Under the pieces are notes generated by a model. That model made no database searches and was not told where the DNA came from. It worked only from the letters and a program-made list of their open reading frames with translations. From assembly GCF_000756615.1 (NCBI RefSeq), contig NZ_CP009288.1:1-64000 (forward strand): 64,000 nt of DNA, given 5' to 3'. Shown piece after piece: positions 1 through 7,844 of this stretch (positions within the stretch are counted from its first letter, which is position 1; every line of letters starts with the position of its first letter). Source of the stretch: Paenibacillus durus. GTDB lineage: Bacteria; Bacillota; Bacilli; Paenibacillales; Paenibacillaceae. Both the position numbers and the translations under genes were made by a program.

Positions 1-88
1 GATAATATTTCCCCATCACCTTATTTTCTTCGATATTTCCACTTCATGGCTTTAGCCACATTTGGAAGATTTAAAGGAGTGACAGTGT

Positions 89-1435
89 GTGGACAGCCAT
101 ACTTCCGAACTATGGCAGCAGATTTTATCGATTATTCAGACCAAACTAAGCAAACCAAGCTTCGACACCTGGTTTAAGGCGACCAAAGCGATCTCGTTCA
201 GTTCCCAATCGCTGGTTATTTCGGCGCCAACGACGTTTGCTGTCGAATGGCTTGAGAGCAGGTATACGAAGCTGGTCGGAGCTACGGTCCTTGAAATGAC
301 TGGAAAGCAGGTGGATGTCAAGTTTGTTATAGAAGAGAACAAACCTGCGGAGCCTGTCGTGCAGATTTCTTCCGGGCCGCCCGCTGTATCCCGTGAAGAA
401 GCCCAGACGCATATGCTGAATCCCAAATATACGTTCGATACGTTCGTCATCGGTTCCGGTAACCGGTTTGCTCACGCGGCGTCGCTTGCCGTGGCGGAAG
501 CGCCGGCCAAAGCTTACAATCCCTTGTTCTTATACGGAGGGGTGGGACTCGGCAAAACTCATCTGATGCATGCGATCGGTCATTATATTCTGGAACATAA
601 TCCGAGCAACAAGGTAATTTATATTTCATCAGAAAAATTTACCAACGAGTTCATCAATTCCATTCGCGACAACCGCGGCGAAAGCTTTCGCAATAAGTAC
701 CGCAATGTCGACATCCTGCTGATCGACGATATTCAATTCCTGGCCGGCAAAGAATCGACGCAGGAGGAATTTTTCCATACATTCAATGCGCTTCATGAGG
801 AACGCAAGCAGATCATTATTTCCAGCGACCGGCCGCCAAAAGAAATTCCGACTCTGGAAGAGAGGCTGCGCTCCCGGTTTGAGTGGGGACTGATAACAGA
901 CATTCAGCCGCCGGATCTGGAAACGAGAATTGCGATTCTGCGCAAGAAGGCCAAAGCCGAGAACCTTGATATTCCAAATGAAGCGATGATGTATATCGCC
1001 AATCAGATCGATACGAACATCCGTGAGCTGGAAGGCGCTCTCATCCGGGTGGTTGCCTACTCATCCCTGACCAATCAGGACGTGACGACACATTTGGCGG
1101 CCGAAGCGCTGAAGGATATCATCCCGTCCAGCCGGCCGAAGATGATTACGATACAGGATATTCAACAAAAAGTAGGCGAATATTACAACTTGCGGCTGGA
1201 GGATTTCAAAGCGCGCAAGCGGACGAAAGCCGTCGCTTTTCCAAGACAGATTGCCATGTATCTCTCCCGTGAGCTCACTGATTACTCGCTGCCCAAGATT
1301 GGCGAAGCCTTCGGAGGCCGGGATCATACGACCGTTATTCATGCCCACGAAAAAATAAGTCAATCGCTCAAAATCGACCAAGAGCTGTACAAAGTGGTTA
1401 ACAATATTTCAGAGAAAATTAAAAATCCTTCATAG
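89..1435 (+). CDS. dnaA: Chromosomal replication initiator protein DnaA
   Basis: DnaA is the AAA+ ATPase that binds DnaA boxes and opens the origin. The 448-residue protein shows the N-terminal helicase-loading domain (residues 1-80), a variable linker, Walker A GGVGLGKT at 150-157, Walker B ILLIDDIQFL near 209-218 and the C-terminal box-recognition motif GRDHTTVIHA. The length matches Bacillus DnaA (about 446). The GTG start follows an AAAGGAG ribosome site at 74-80. dnaN follows 170 bp downstream, and the gap holds the unwinding part of the origin. Only 88 bp lie upstream, so the promoter and any upstream box cluster are cut off by the window edge. Identification is certain from the family motifs. 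Confidence 0.98.
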   Translation: MDSHTSELWQQILSIIQTKLSKPSFDTWFKATKAISFSSQSLVISAPTTFAVEWLESRYTKLVGATVLEMTGKQVDVKFVIEENKPAEPVVQISSGPPAVSREEAQTHMLNPKYTFDTFVIGSGNRFAHAASLAVAEAPAKAYNPLFLYGGVGLGKTHLMHAIGHYILEHNPSNKVIYISSEKFTNEFINSIRDNRGESFRNKYRNVDILLIDDIQFLAGKESTQEEFFHTFNALHEERKQIIISSDRPPKEIPTLEERLRSRFEWGLITDIQPPDLETRIAILRKKAKAENLDIPNEAMMYIANQIDTNIRELEGALIRVVAYSSLTNQDVTTHLAAEALKDIIPSSRPKMITIQDIQQKVGEYYNLRLEDFKARKRTKAVAFPRQIAMYLSRELTDYSLPKIGEAFGGRDHTTVIHAHEKISQSLKIDQELYKVVNNISEKIKNPS

Positions 1436-1605
1436 CAGAAGGAATAAACAAGCCTATACACAATCTATTCACATGTGCGTAGGCTTAATTTTATGCGATT
1501 CGGGCCGCTTATCCACATATCCCGCGCCCCTACTACTAATACTATTTAAAATCTTTAAATAATCTTCATCTAACGCTTCCCCATTTTTCAGCTAGGAGTG
1601 AAACT
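1436..1605. other. oriC: Origin of replication, dnaA-dnaN intergenic part
   Basis: This 170-bp gap carries three DnaA-box-like 9-mers: CTATACACA (1454-1462), CTATTCACA (1465-1473) and the perfect TTATCCACA (1509-1517). They are followed by a GC-only block, a TAC/TAA triplet run and an AT-rich stretch to about 1570. This is the arrangement of the Bacillus subtilis dnaA-dnaN (incC) unwinding region. It also serves as the leader of dnaN, whose site AGGAGTG lies at 1593-1599. That unwinding occurs here is inferred from this match. Confidence 0.9.
1509..1543 (+). promoter_or_regulatory. DnaA box, GC block and DnaA-trios (basal unwinding element)
   Basis: A consensus DnaA box TTATCCACA (1509-1517) is followed by the GC-rich block CCCGCGCCCC (1521-1530) and then by TACTACTAATACT (1531-1543). 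In B. subtilis the same order of box, GC cluster and DnaA-trios directs DnaA from duplex box onto one strand of the unwinding element. Here the spacing from the end of the box to the first trio is 13 bp. Confidence 0.85.
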
Positions 1606-2748
1606 ATGAAAATCAGCATTCTTAAAAATGAACTCAACGAATCCATCCAACACGTATCTAAAGCGATATCCAGCAGAACAACGATCCCCATTCTGACAGG
1701 CATCAAATTGGAAGTCAGCTATCAGGGCGTTACGTTAACCGCAAGCGATACTGATATTTCTATCCAATCGTTCATTCCCGCGGAAAATGACAGCACACAG
1801 ATCGTTAAAGTGGAGCAGCCGGGAAGCGTAGTGCTTCCAGCCAAATTTTTCGTTGAGATTATTAAGAAGCTTCCGTCCACAGAGATTCACATGGAGGTTA
1901 AGGAAGGCTTTCAGACTTTCATTTCTTCCGGAGCGGCAGAGATCCAAATGGTCGGTCTTGATCCGGAGGAATTTCCCGTCCTGCCGAATATTGAGGGAAA
2001 TGAAACGATCACTTTGCCCGGCGATTTGCTGAAAGAAATGATCAAACAAACGGCTTTTTCCATCTCCAACCAGGAGACAACACCGATATTAACAGGTATA
2101 CTATGGAATCTGTCCGATGGAGAGTTAAAATTTACGGCGACGGACCGCCACCGGCTGGCAACAAGAGCCGCCAGACTGGAAGGAACGGAAGATATCCATT
2201 TTACCAATGTCGTTATCGCCGGCAAAACGCTGAATGAACTGAGCAAAATCATTCCAGATCAGAACATGCTGGTTGATATCGTTGTGGCCGACAACCAGGT
2301 GCTCTTTAAGCTGGACCGGGTTCTTTTTTACACACGCATCCTGGACGGCATTTACCCTGATACTTCTAGAATTATTCCGAGCGCTTACAAAACAGAACTA
2401 ACTTTGGACACAAAAAAATTAAGCGAATCGATCGACCGTGCTTATTTGCTGTCCCGCGAGGAAAAGACGAACATCGTCCGGCTTCAGACACTGGAACAGG
2501 GAGGCATCGAAATTTCCTCAAGTTCCTCAGAGCTCGGCAAAGTACGGGAAGAGCTTGAAGTGATAGATTTTAAAGGTGAAGCGCTGAAAATATCGTTTAA
2601 CTCCAAATATATGCTGGATGTGCTGAAAGTTGTTGACAGCGAGCAGCTGACGATCGCTTTTACCGGCATGATGAGCCCGATTATTCTGAAGCCGCTGGAT
2701 GCAAGTAAGGCTCTGTACGTCATTTTGCCTTATCGTACGACCAACTAA
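1606..2748 (+). CDS. dnaN: DNA polymerase III sliding clamp, beta subunit
   Basis: DnaN forms the dimeric ring that tethers the replicative polymerases to DNA. The protein is 380 residues, close to the 378 of Bacillus, and starts with the typical MKISILKNELNESIQHVSKA-type N-terminus. It ends in the clamp-specific hydrophobic tail ILPYRT, which belongs to the protein-binding cleft region. The ATG follows TAGGAGTG with good spacing. It lies directly after the origin element and is probably co-transcribed with dnaA and with yaaA and recF downstream. Nothing is unusual in the reading frame. Confidence 0.98.
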   Translation: MKISILKNELNESIQHVSKAISSRTTIPILTGIKLEVSYQGVTLTASDTDISIQSFIPAENDSTQIVKVEQPGSVVLPAKFFVEIIKKLPSTEIHMEVKEGFQTFISSGAAEIQMVGLDPEEFPVLPNIEGNETITLPGDLLKEMIKQTAFSISNQETTPILTGILWNLSDGELKFTATDRHRLATRAARLEGTEDIHFTNVVIAGKTLNELSKIIPDQNMLVDIVVADNQVLFKLDRVLFYTRILDGIYPDTSRIIPSAYKTELTLDTKKLSESIDRAYLLSREEKTNIVRLQTLEQGGIEISSSSSELGKVREELEVIDFKGEALKISFNSKYMLDVLKVVDSEQLTIAFTGMMSPIILKPLDASKALYVILPYRTTN

Positions 2749-2763
2749 CGCCAAAATTCCCTT

Positions 2764-2868
2764 TGTGGATAAATGGCGGAGAGGAAAGAAATCATGAAAA
2801 AAATAGTTATCCACAGTGGATATATCAAACTGGATCAATTTTTGAAGCTTTCGGACTGTGTATCCACA
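2764..2868. promoter_or_regulatory. DnaA-box cluster at the start of yaaA
   Basis: Two perfect DnaA boxes lie here: TGTGGATAA at 2764-2772 (minus-strand box) and TTATCCACA at 2807-2815. A third 9-mer, GTATCCACA at 2860-2868, has one mismatch. The central box sits in a TATCCAC-A-GTGGATA palindrome (2809-2823). The cluster covers the yaaA ribosome site and first codons. A binding or regulatory role is inferred. Confidence 0.6.
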
Positions 2869-3021
2869 GGCGGGATGGCGAAGGCTCTGCTGCAGGAAGG
2901 CCATGTGCTCGTTAACGGAGAACGAGAGGATCGCCGGGGCAGAAAGCTGTATCCGGGTGATAAAGTCGAAGTAAAAGGGGAAGGCCTATTCGAAGTGGCC
3001 GGCGGAGAAGAACAAGCGTAG
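2794..3021 (+). CDS. yaaA: S4-domain RNA-binding protein YaaA
   Basis: This small S4-like protein (75 residues from the chosen start) is found between dnaN and recF in most Bacillales. The S4 core is visible as IKLDQFLKLSDCVSTGG, then GHVLVNGE, RRGRKLYPGD and a final beta strand. S4 domains bind structured RNA, and members of this family are linked to ribosome assembly. The upstream in-frame ATG at 2773 adds MAERKEI but overlaps the ribosome site GGAGAGGAAAG. ATG 2794 gives MKKIVIHSGYIKLDQF, which fits the family. The start region is covered by DnaA boxes. Confidence 0.88.
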   Translation: MKKIVIHSGYIKLDQFLKLSDCVSTGGMAKALLQEGHVLVNGEREDRRGRKLYPGDKVEVKGEGLFEVAGGEEQA

Positions 3022-3116
3022 TTTGCTGTACGCTAAGTACGGAATTTATGAGTTTTCGGGGTTCCGCAAAGCACCTGAGCATGCTAGAGGCTAAGGCTGC
3101 ACTTTGTGGCGCTATC

Positions 3117-3216
3117 TTGAAATATAAGGATTCGTATGCATGATGCATATTTTGGAGCTTATATTTCTATGAGAAACGATGCCGCTCTTAGAGGACGGCG
3201 AAGTCGTTTCTTCTTG
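3117..3216 (+). repeat. Interspersed double-hairpin repeat, copy A
   Basis: First hairpin: AAATATAAG (3120-3128) pairs with CTTATATTT (3158-3166). Its loop holds the palindrome TATGCAT-G-ATGCATA. Second hairpin: GAAACGA (3173-3179) pairs with TCGTTTC (3204-3210), with inner arms GCCG and CGGC. The copy ends in TTCTTGG next to the recF ribosome site. Related copies lie near 23.2, 24.7, 35.1, 40.1, 41.5 and 53.7 kb. Confidence 0.75.
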
Positions 3217-3230
3217 GGAGGAACGCTTTC

Positions 3231-4349
3231 GTGTTTGTTAACAGAATCAGCCTGCGGCATTACCGCAACTACGGATCGCTGCTGCTTGGCGGCCTGGGAG
3301 ATGTGAATCTGATCCTTGGACAAAATGCGCAGGGCAAGACGAATCTTGTTGAGGCGCTCTATTGCCTTGCGATGACCAAGAGCCACCGGACCTCCAAAGA
3401 CCGCGAGCTGATCTCTTTTGATGCTCCGGACGGCGCAGCTCATATCGAGGCGGAGGTTCAGCGGAAGTACGGAAGTTTGAAGCTCGAGCTGTCACTGTCC
3501 CCGCAGGGGAAGAAAGCGAAAATTAACGGTCTGGAGCAGAGGCGCCTGAGCGAGTTTGTCGGCTCGCTGAATGTCGTAATGTTTGCGCCGGAGGACTTAG
3601 AGATCGTCAAAGGCACGCCCGGTGTGCGGCGCCGTTTTTTGGATATGGAAATCGGTCAGGTTCAGCCAAGCTACCTGTTTCATCTGCAGCAGTATCAGAA
3701 GGTGCTCCTCCAGAGAAGCAATCTGCTAAAACAGCTGTGGGCAAAAAATGGGTCAGGCGGGGATATGCTGGAAATATGGGATGCCCAGCTTGCGGAGCAT
3801 GGTGTTAAAATCGTCAAAAAAAGGAAACAATTCATAAAGAAGCTGCAAATATGGGCTGAAGAGATTCATAAAGGGATTACAAACGGCGGTGAAGAACTGA
3901 AATTACGCTATGTTCCTTCTTTCGGAGAGCGGGAGGAGGAAGATGAAGCTGTCTTATTGGACAAATTTATGTTAAAGTTATCACAAACACGTGAACAGGA
4001 AATCCGGCGAGGAATGACGCTGACAGGTCCCCATCGGGACGATCTGTCCTTTTTTATCAACGGCAGAGAAGCTTCTGTCTACGGCTCGCAGGGGCAGCAG
4101 CGCACGACCGCCCTTTCGCTTAAGCTGGCCGAAATCGAATTGATCCATGAGGAAATTGGGGAATATCCCGTCCTGCTGCTTGACGATGTCCTGTCCGAGC
4201 TTGATCCGTACCGTCAAACGCAGCTGATCGAAACTTTTCAAAGCAAAGTGCAGACTTTCATAACGGCTACCGGAATTGAAAGCCTGAATGCCGATAAATT
4301 AAAAGGTGCAACCCAGTACCGGGTCCACAGCGGGATCATAGAGTCTTAA
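3231..4349 (+). CDS. recF: DNA replication and repair protein RecF
   Basis: RecF is an SMC-like ATPase that helps load RecA at single-strand gaps. The 372-residue protein has Walker A GQNAQGKT at 30-37, the signature region GSQGQQRTTALSLKLAE and Walker B PVLLLDDVLSELD near the C-terminus. The start is GTG, preceded by TTGGGAGG. remB follows 17 bp downstream, as in other Bacillales. The gap upstream contains repeat copy A, so yaaA and recF are separated more than usual. Confidence 0.97.
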   Translation: MFVNRISLRHYRNYGSLLLGGLGDVNLILGQNAQGKTNLVEALYCLAMTKSHRTSKDRELISFDAPDGAAHIEAEVQRKYGSLKLELSLSPQGKKAKINGLEQRRLSEFVGSLNVVMFAPEDLEIVKGTPGVRRRFLDMEIGQVQPSYLFHLQQYQKVLLQRSNLLKQLWAKNGSGGDMLEIWDAQLAEHGVKIVKKRKQFIKKLQIWAEEIHKGITNGGEELKLRYVPSFGEREEEDEAVLLDKFMLKLSQTREQEIRRGMTLTGPHRDDLSFFINGREASVYGSQGQQRTTALSLKLAEIELIHEEIGEYPVLLLDDVLSELDPYRQTQLIETFQSKVQTFITATGIESLNADKLKGATQYRVHSGIIES

Positions 4350-4366
4350 ACGAGCGGAGGAAGACC

Positions 4367-4615
4367 ATGTATATACATTTGGGCGGGGAAAAGGTTATCC
4401 GGTCTTCGGAACTGATTGCCATATTCGATATTTCGATTGAGAAATCCTCCAAACTGTCCAAAAAGTTCGTAGCCGCCGCTTTAAATGACAAAAGGCTGGA
4501 GCGTATCGGCGAAGAAGAAGCCAAATCTATAGTCGTTACTCAGAACGTTGTGTATTATTCCCCCATTTCTTCTTCCACACTCAAAAAACGATCCAGAATG
4601 CTGCTTGAAAGTTAA
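4367..4615 (+). CDS. remB: Extracellular matrix regulator RemB (YaaB, DUF370 family)
   Basis: This 82-residue protein matches the DUF370 family (MYIHLGGEKVIRSSELIAIFD). In B. subtilis, RemA and RemB influence transcription of biofilm matrix operons, and RemA is a DNA-binding protein. RemB sits between recF and gyrB there too. The ATG follows GCGGAGGAAG. No helix-turn-helix is visible, and the family uses its own fold. The protein lies in the recF-gyrB transcription unit, with 48 bp to gyrB. The direct targets in this organism cannot be read from sequence. Confidence 0.9.
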   Translation: MYIHLGGEKVIRSSELIAIFDISIEKSSKLSKKFVAAALNDKRLERIGEEEAKSIVVTQNVVYYSPISSSTLKKRSRMLLES

Positions 4616-4663
4616 GGCCCCCGCGCGGGTACAAGTGATAATCTGAAAGAAGTAGGTGAAGGC

Positions 4664-6574
4664 ATGTCAATGAATCAACCGACATATGATGAGAGCCAGA
4701 TTCAGGTGCTTGAAGGGCTGGAAGCAGTCCGTAAGCGTCCGGGCATGTACATTGGTTCGACCAGCGTAAAGGGCTTGCACCATCTCGTATGGGAAGTTGT
4801 CGATAACAGTATTGACGAAGCGCTGGCCGGTTATTGCGACAAAATCCAGGTTATTGTGCATGAAGACAACAGCATTACCGTCATCGATAACGGACGGGGA
4901 ATTCCTGTCGGAGAGAACCCGAAGCTGAAGAAATCGACGCTTGAAGTCGTCATGACTGTCCTGCATGCAGGCGGTAAGTTCGGCGGCGGCGGATATAAAG
5001 TCTCGGGCGGTCTGCACGGAGTAGGTATTTCGGTAGTAAATGCTCTCTCGGAAAAGGTTATTGTTACCGTCAAGCGCGAAGGACATGCGTACCAGCAGGA
5101 ATACCGCCGGGGCGTGCCTCAGTATGATATTAGGACGGTTGGCGATACCGATGAAACGGGCACCAAGACGACCTTTCTTCCGGACCCGGAGATTTTTACC
5201 GAAACGACTGTGTATGACTATAATACGCTGCTTACCCGGATTCGCGAGCTGGCCTTCTTGAACAAGGGGATCGAAATCTCGCTTACGGATGAGCGGACCG
5301 GTACGTCGAGCTCGTTTAAATATGATGGCGGTATTATTGAATACGTGAAGTTTCTGAACGAGAAAAAAGAAGTGCTGCACGAGGAACCCATCTATGTTGG
5401 CGGTTCCCGCGACATGATTCAGGTCGAGGTTGCTCTTCAGTACAATGATTCATATACCGAGAATATTTATTCATTTGCCAATAATATTCATACCCATGAG
5501 GGCGGTACGCATGAATCCGGATTCAAGAGCGCCTTGACGCGGATTATCAACGATTATGCTCGCAAAAGCGGCATTATCAAGGATAGCAGCTCCAACCTGA
5601 CCGGTGATGACGTTCGTGAGGGACTGACGGCAATCATTTCCGTGAAGATCCCCGAGCCGCAGTTCGAAGGCCAGACGAAGACCAAGCTCGGCAACAGCGA
5701 GGTCCGCGGGATTGTGGAATCGCTGTTCGGCGAGAAGCTGCAGGAGTTTCTTGAGGAGAATCCTGCGATCTCCCGGCGCGTGCTGGAGAAGTCGCTGCAG
5801 GCTTCCCGCGCACGGGAGGCGGCGCGCAAAGCCCGCGAGCTGACGCGTCGCAAGAGCGCTCTTGAAGTCAGCTCACTGCCAGGGAAGCTGGCGGACTGCT
5901 CGTCCAAAGACGCTTCCATCAGCGAACTGTTCATCGTCGAAGGCGACTCCGCCGGCGGTTCGGCCAAGCAGGGACGCGACCGGCATTTTCAGGCGATTTT
6001 GCCGCTGCGCGGTAAAATTCTGAATGTGGAGAAGGCGCGCCTGGACCGTATTCTGTCCAACGCAGAAATCCGCGCGATTATTACCGCTCTGGGGACGGGT
6101 ATCGGAGACGACTTCGATTTATCCAAGGCCCGTTATCATAAGGTTGTCATCATGACGGATGCGGATGTCGACGGCGCCCATATCCGCACACTGCTGCTGA
6201 CCTTCTTTTACCGGTACATGCGCAAAATCGTTGAAGCGGGCTTTATCTACATCGCCCAGCCGCCGCTGTTCAAGGTGGAGCGCAACAAGGTTGTCCGCTA
6301 CGCCGGATCAGAGAAGGAACGGGATGAAATTATCGCCACCTTCGGCGAGAACGCCAAGTTTAATGTTCAGCGCTATAAAGGTCTTGGCGAGATGAATGCC
6401 ACTCAGCTTTGGGAGACGACGATGGATCCCGAGAGCCGCAGCATGCTGCAGGTAACGATAGAAGACGCCATTCTTGCCGACAGCATTTTCGACACCCTGA
6501 TGGGAGATAATGTGGAGCCGCGGCGCGATTTTATCCAAGAGCATGCCAAGTCAGTCAAAAATCTGGATATTTAG
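4664..6574 (+). CDS. gyrB: DNA gyrase subunit B
   Basis: GyrB is the ATPase subunit of gyrase, which introduces negative supercoils. At 636 residues it has a normal length. Visible parts are the GHKL ATP site (DNGRGIPV and the GLHGVG loop), the transducer region with QTKTKLGNSEVRG, and the TOPRIM domain with EGDSAGGSAKQGRDRHFQ and DADVDGAHI. Two in-frame ATGs compete. The ribosome site AGGTGA (4654-4659) is spaced better for ATG 4670 (MNQPTYDE) than for ATG 4664 (MSMNQPTYDE). gyrA does not follow directly; a minus-strand gene lies between. Confidence 0.98.
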   Translation: MSMNQPTYDESQIQVLEGLEAVRKRPGMYIGSTSVKGLHHLVWEVVDNSIDEALAGYCDKIQVIVHEDNSITVIDNGRGIPVGENPKLKKSTLEVVMTVLHAGGKFGGGGYKVSGGLHGVGISVVNALSEKVIVTVKREGHAYQQEYRRGVPQYDIRTVGDTDETGTKTTFLPDPEIFTETTVYDYNTLLTRIRELAFLNKGIEISLTDERTGTSSSFKYDGGIIEYVKFLNEKKEVLHEEPIYVGGSRDMIQVEVALQYNDSYTENIYSFANNIHTHEGGTHESGFKSALTRIINDYARKSGIIKDSSSNLTGDDVREGLTAIISVKIPEPQFEGQTKTKLGNSEVRGIVESLFGEKLQEFLEENPAISRRVLEKSLQASRAREAARKARELTRRKSALEVSSLPGKLADCSSKDASISELFIVEGDSAGGSAKQGRDRHFQAILPLRGKILNVEKARLDRILSNAEIRAIITALGTGIGDDFDLSKARYHKVVIMTDADVDGAHIRTLLLTFFYRYMRKIVEAGFIYIAQPPLFKVERNKVVRYAGSEKERDEIIATFGENAKFNVQRYKGLGEMNATQLWETTMDPESRSMLQVTIEDAILADSIFDTLMGDNVEPRRDFIQEHAKSVKNLDI

Positions 6575-6582
6575 TCATTCTG

Positions 6583-6661
6583 TACTGGCCATGCCAGTAT
6601 CCACTTGTTAGCAGCCTCCGGTTGCCGCCTAACGGGCGAGCGATTTCGGGGGCTGCTTTTT
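6583..6661 (+). terminator. gyrB terminator with preceding palindrome
   Basis: A perfect palindrome TACTGGC-CAT-GCCAGTA (6583-6599) is followed by a stem AGCAGCC (6610-6616) / GGCTGCT (6651-6657) that runs into a T tract. The second hairpin looks like an intrinsic terminator. It also lies just past the stop of the converging minus-strand gene. Confidence 0.75.
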
Positions 6662-6695
6662 AAGTATGGTGGGCGATTATGGAGAGATCTAAGGA

Positions 6696-7559
6696 TTAAT
6701 GGCTGCGTGCAATCGGCTTGCGGCGTGAGGATATGCCTGGGCTGCCAAAGCCGGCACGGCCGTAGGCGGCGGCATAACGGCGGATTTTTCGGTAAATGGA
6801 TTTGTCTTCAAACATTTTAAACACCACAAGAGAAGGCAGTGTATTAACCTCAAGAATCCATAGATCGTGATGATCGTCCATGGCGACATCCAGACCGATT
6901 TCTTTCATTCCGGGAAAAGCCGTCTCCAACTGACGTCCAGTATCTGCACCAAGATTTTTAAGATGGGTGATCATTGCCAAGCGCTCGTTATGCTTCATAT
7001 GTTCCCCCAGCAGCGCTTCGACAGATAAAACCCGGCCTCCGTTATGATAGTTGGTCACAATTTTTTGCGGAGCCGCCACTCTGCCTAACAGTCCGGTCGT
7101 TTCCCAGCGTCCTTCGGGGCTTTTTTGGACAAGCACACGCAGATCGAACGGATGTTTCTTGTAACACAGCAGGCTGATCCCTTTTTGAATCAAATAGAAA
7201 CGTCCCTGAGTTCTTTCGGCTATCGCTTGATGCAGTTCCTCAATGGAACGATACGCCTGTGCTTTTGTGCCATAACGGAGAATATACAGAATGCTGGAAT
7301 GGGCGCCTTTCTCTTCGTTATTTCCGGACTGTTCCGTGCCGCTGGGGGTCAAGTGCAAGCTCCGCCGCTCAGCTCGCATAACCCCGCATCCGTAGGTTCC
7401 TCGGTCCGGTTTGATATAGACGGTTTCATACAGGCCGAGCATCTCGCTGAGCGCTGCAGGATCATATTTGCGGGTATCGGGAATATAAGGCGTCAAGGAG
7501 CGGTTAAGCAGAATGACTTCGGTCTTGGCCCATTTGCTGGGAACCCGTTGAATTCTCAT
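6696..7559 (-). CDS. YheC/YheD-type endospore coat-associated ATP-grasp protein
   Basis: This 287-residue protein resembles the YheC/YheD family of spore coat-associated proteins with an ATP-grasp-like core. Supporting segments are YIKPDRGTYGCGV, FYLIQKGISLLCYKKHPFDLRVLVQK, and the metal/ATP-site strand IGLDVAMDDHHDLWILEVNTLPSL, which carries the typical E-x-N. The reaction catalysed is unknown for the family. The start has a strong site (AAAGGAGG before ATG 7559). It is transcribed against gyrB and divergently from gyrA. I infer expression in the mother cell from the family, not from a visible promoter. Confidence 0.85.
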   Translation of the reverse strand: MRIQRVPSKWAKTEVILLNRSLTPYIPDTRKYDPAALSEMLGLYETVYIKPDRGTYGCGVMRAERRSLHLTPSGTEQSGNNEEKGAHSSILYILRYGTKAQAYRSIEELHQAIAERTQGRFYLIQKGISLLCYKKHPFDLRVLVQKSPEGRWETTGLLGRVAAPQKIVTNYHNGGRVLSVEALLGEHMKHNERLAMITHLKNLGADTGRQLETAFPGMKEIGLDVAMDDHHDLWILEVNTLPSLVVFKMFEDKSIYRKIRRYAAAYGRAGFGSPGISSRRKPIARSH

Positions 7560-7774
7560 GTTATTCCTCCTTTACACTGCTGAAATATAAGGACAAGTGT
7601 TCTAAACAATGGTATAATCAAAGGATATGGGATGATATCTTTGGCGGAGTTTTGGAGCGGTTAGGCAGTGTTACTCCATACAGTCTATGAGCCGTGATCA
7701 TATGCGGACAGGGCTAATACCCGGGCACCAGGAAAGAAAATCTCTTATATGAATAGTTGAGCTAGTACGTTTAA

Positions 7775-7803
7775 TTGTGCAGTTTTTGTGAAAGGAATAT
7801 AAT
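7775..7803 (+). promoter_or_regulatory. Predicted sigma-A promoter of gyrA
   Basis: TTGTGC (7775-7780) and TATAAT (7798-7803) are separated by exactly 17 bp, 41 bp before the gyrA ATG. The rest of the 285-bp gap between the divergent gene and gyrA shows a lone AAATATAAGG at about 7577-7586 but no full copy of the repeat family. Confidence 0.7.
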
Positions 7804-7844
7804 ATAGGGTAGCGGTTTTTTAACTGAAGGAGGTCCAGCAACTC

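Noticed and set aside
7125..7583. A 152-codon plus-strand frame opposite the YheC/D-type gene
   Set aside because: It is antisense to a gene with a strong ribosome site and family motifs, and has none of its own.
7570..7620. AAATATAAGG before the gyrA region as another repeat copy
   Set aside because: No pairing arm or second hairpin follows. A single 10-mer is not enough.
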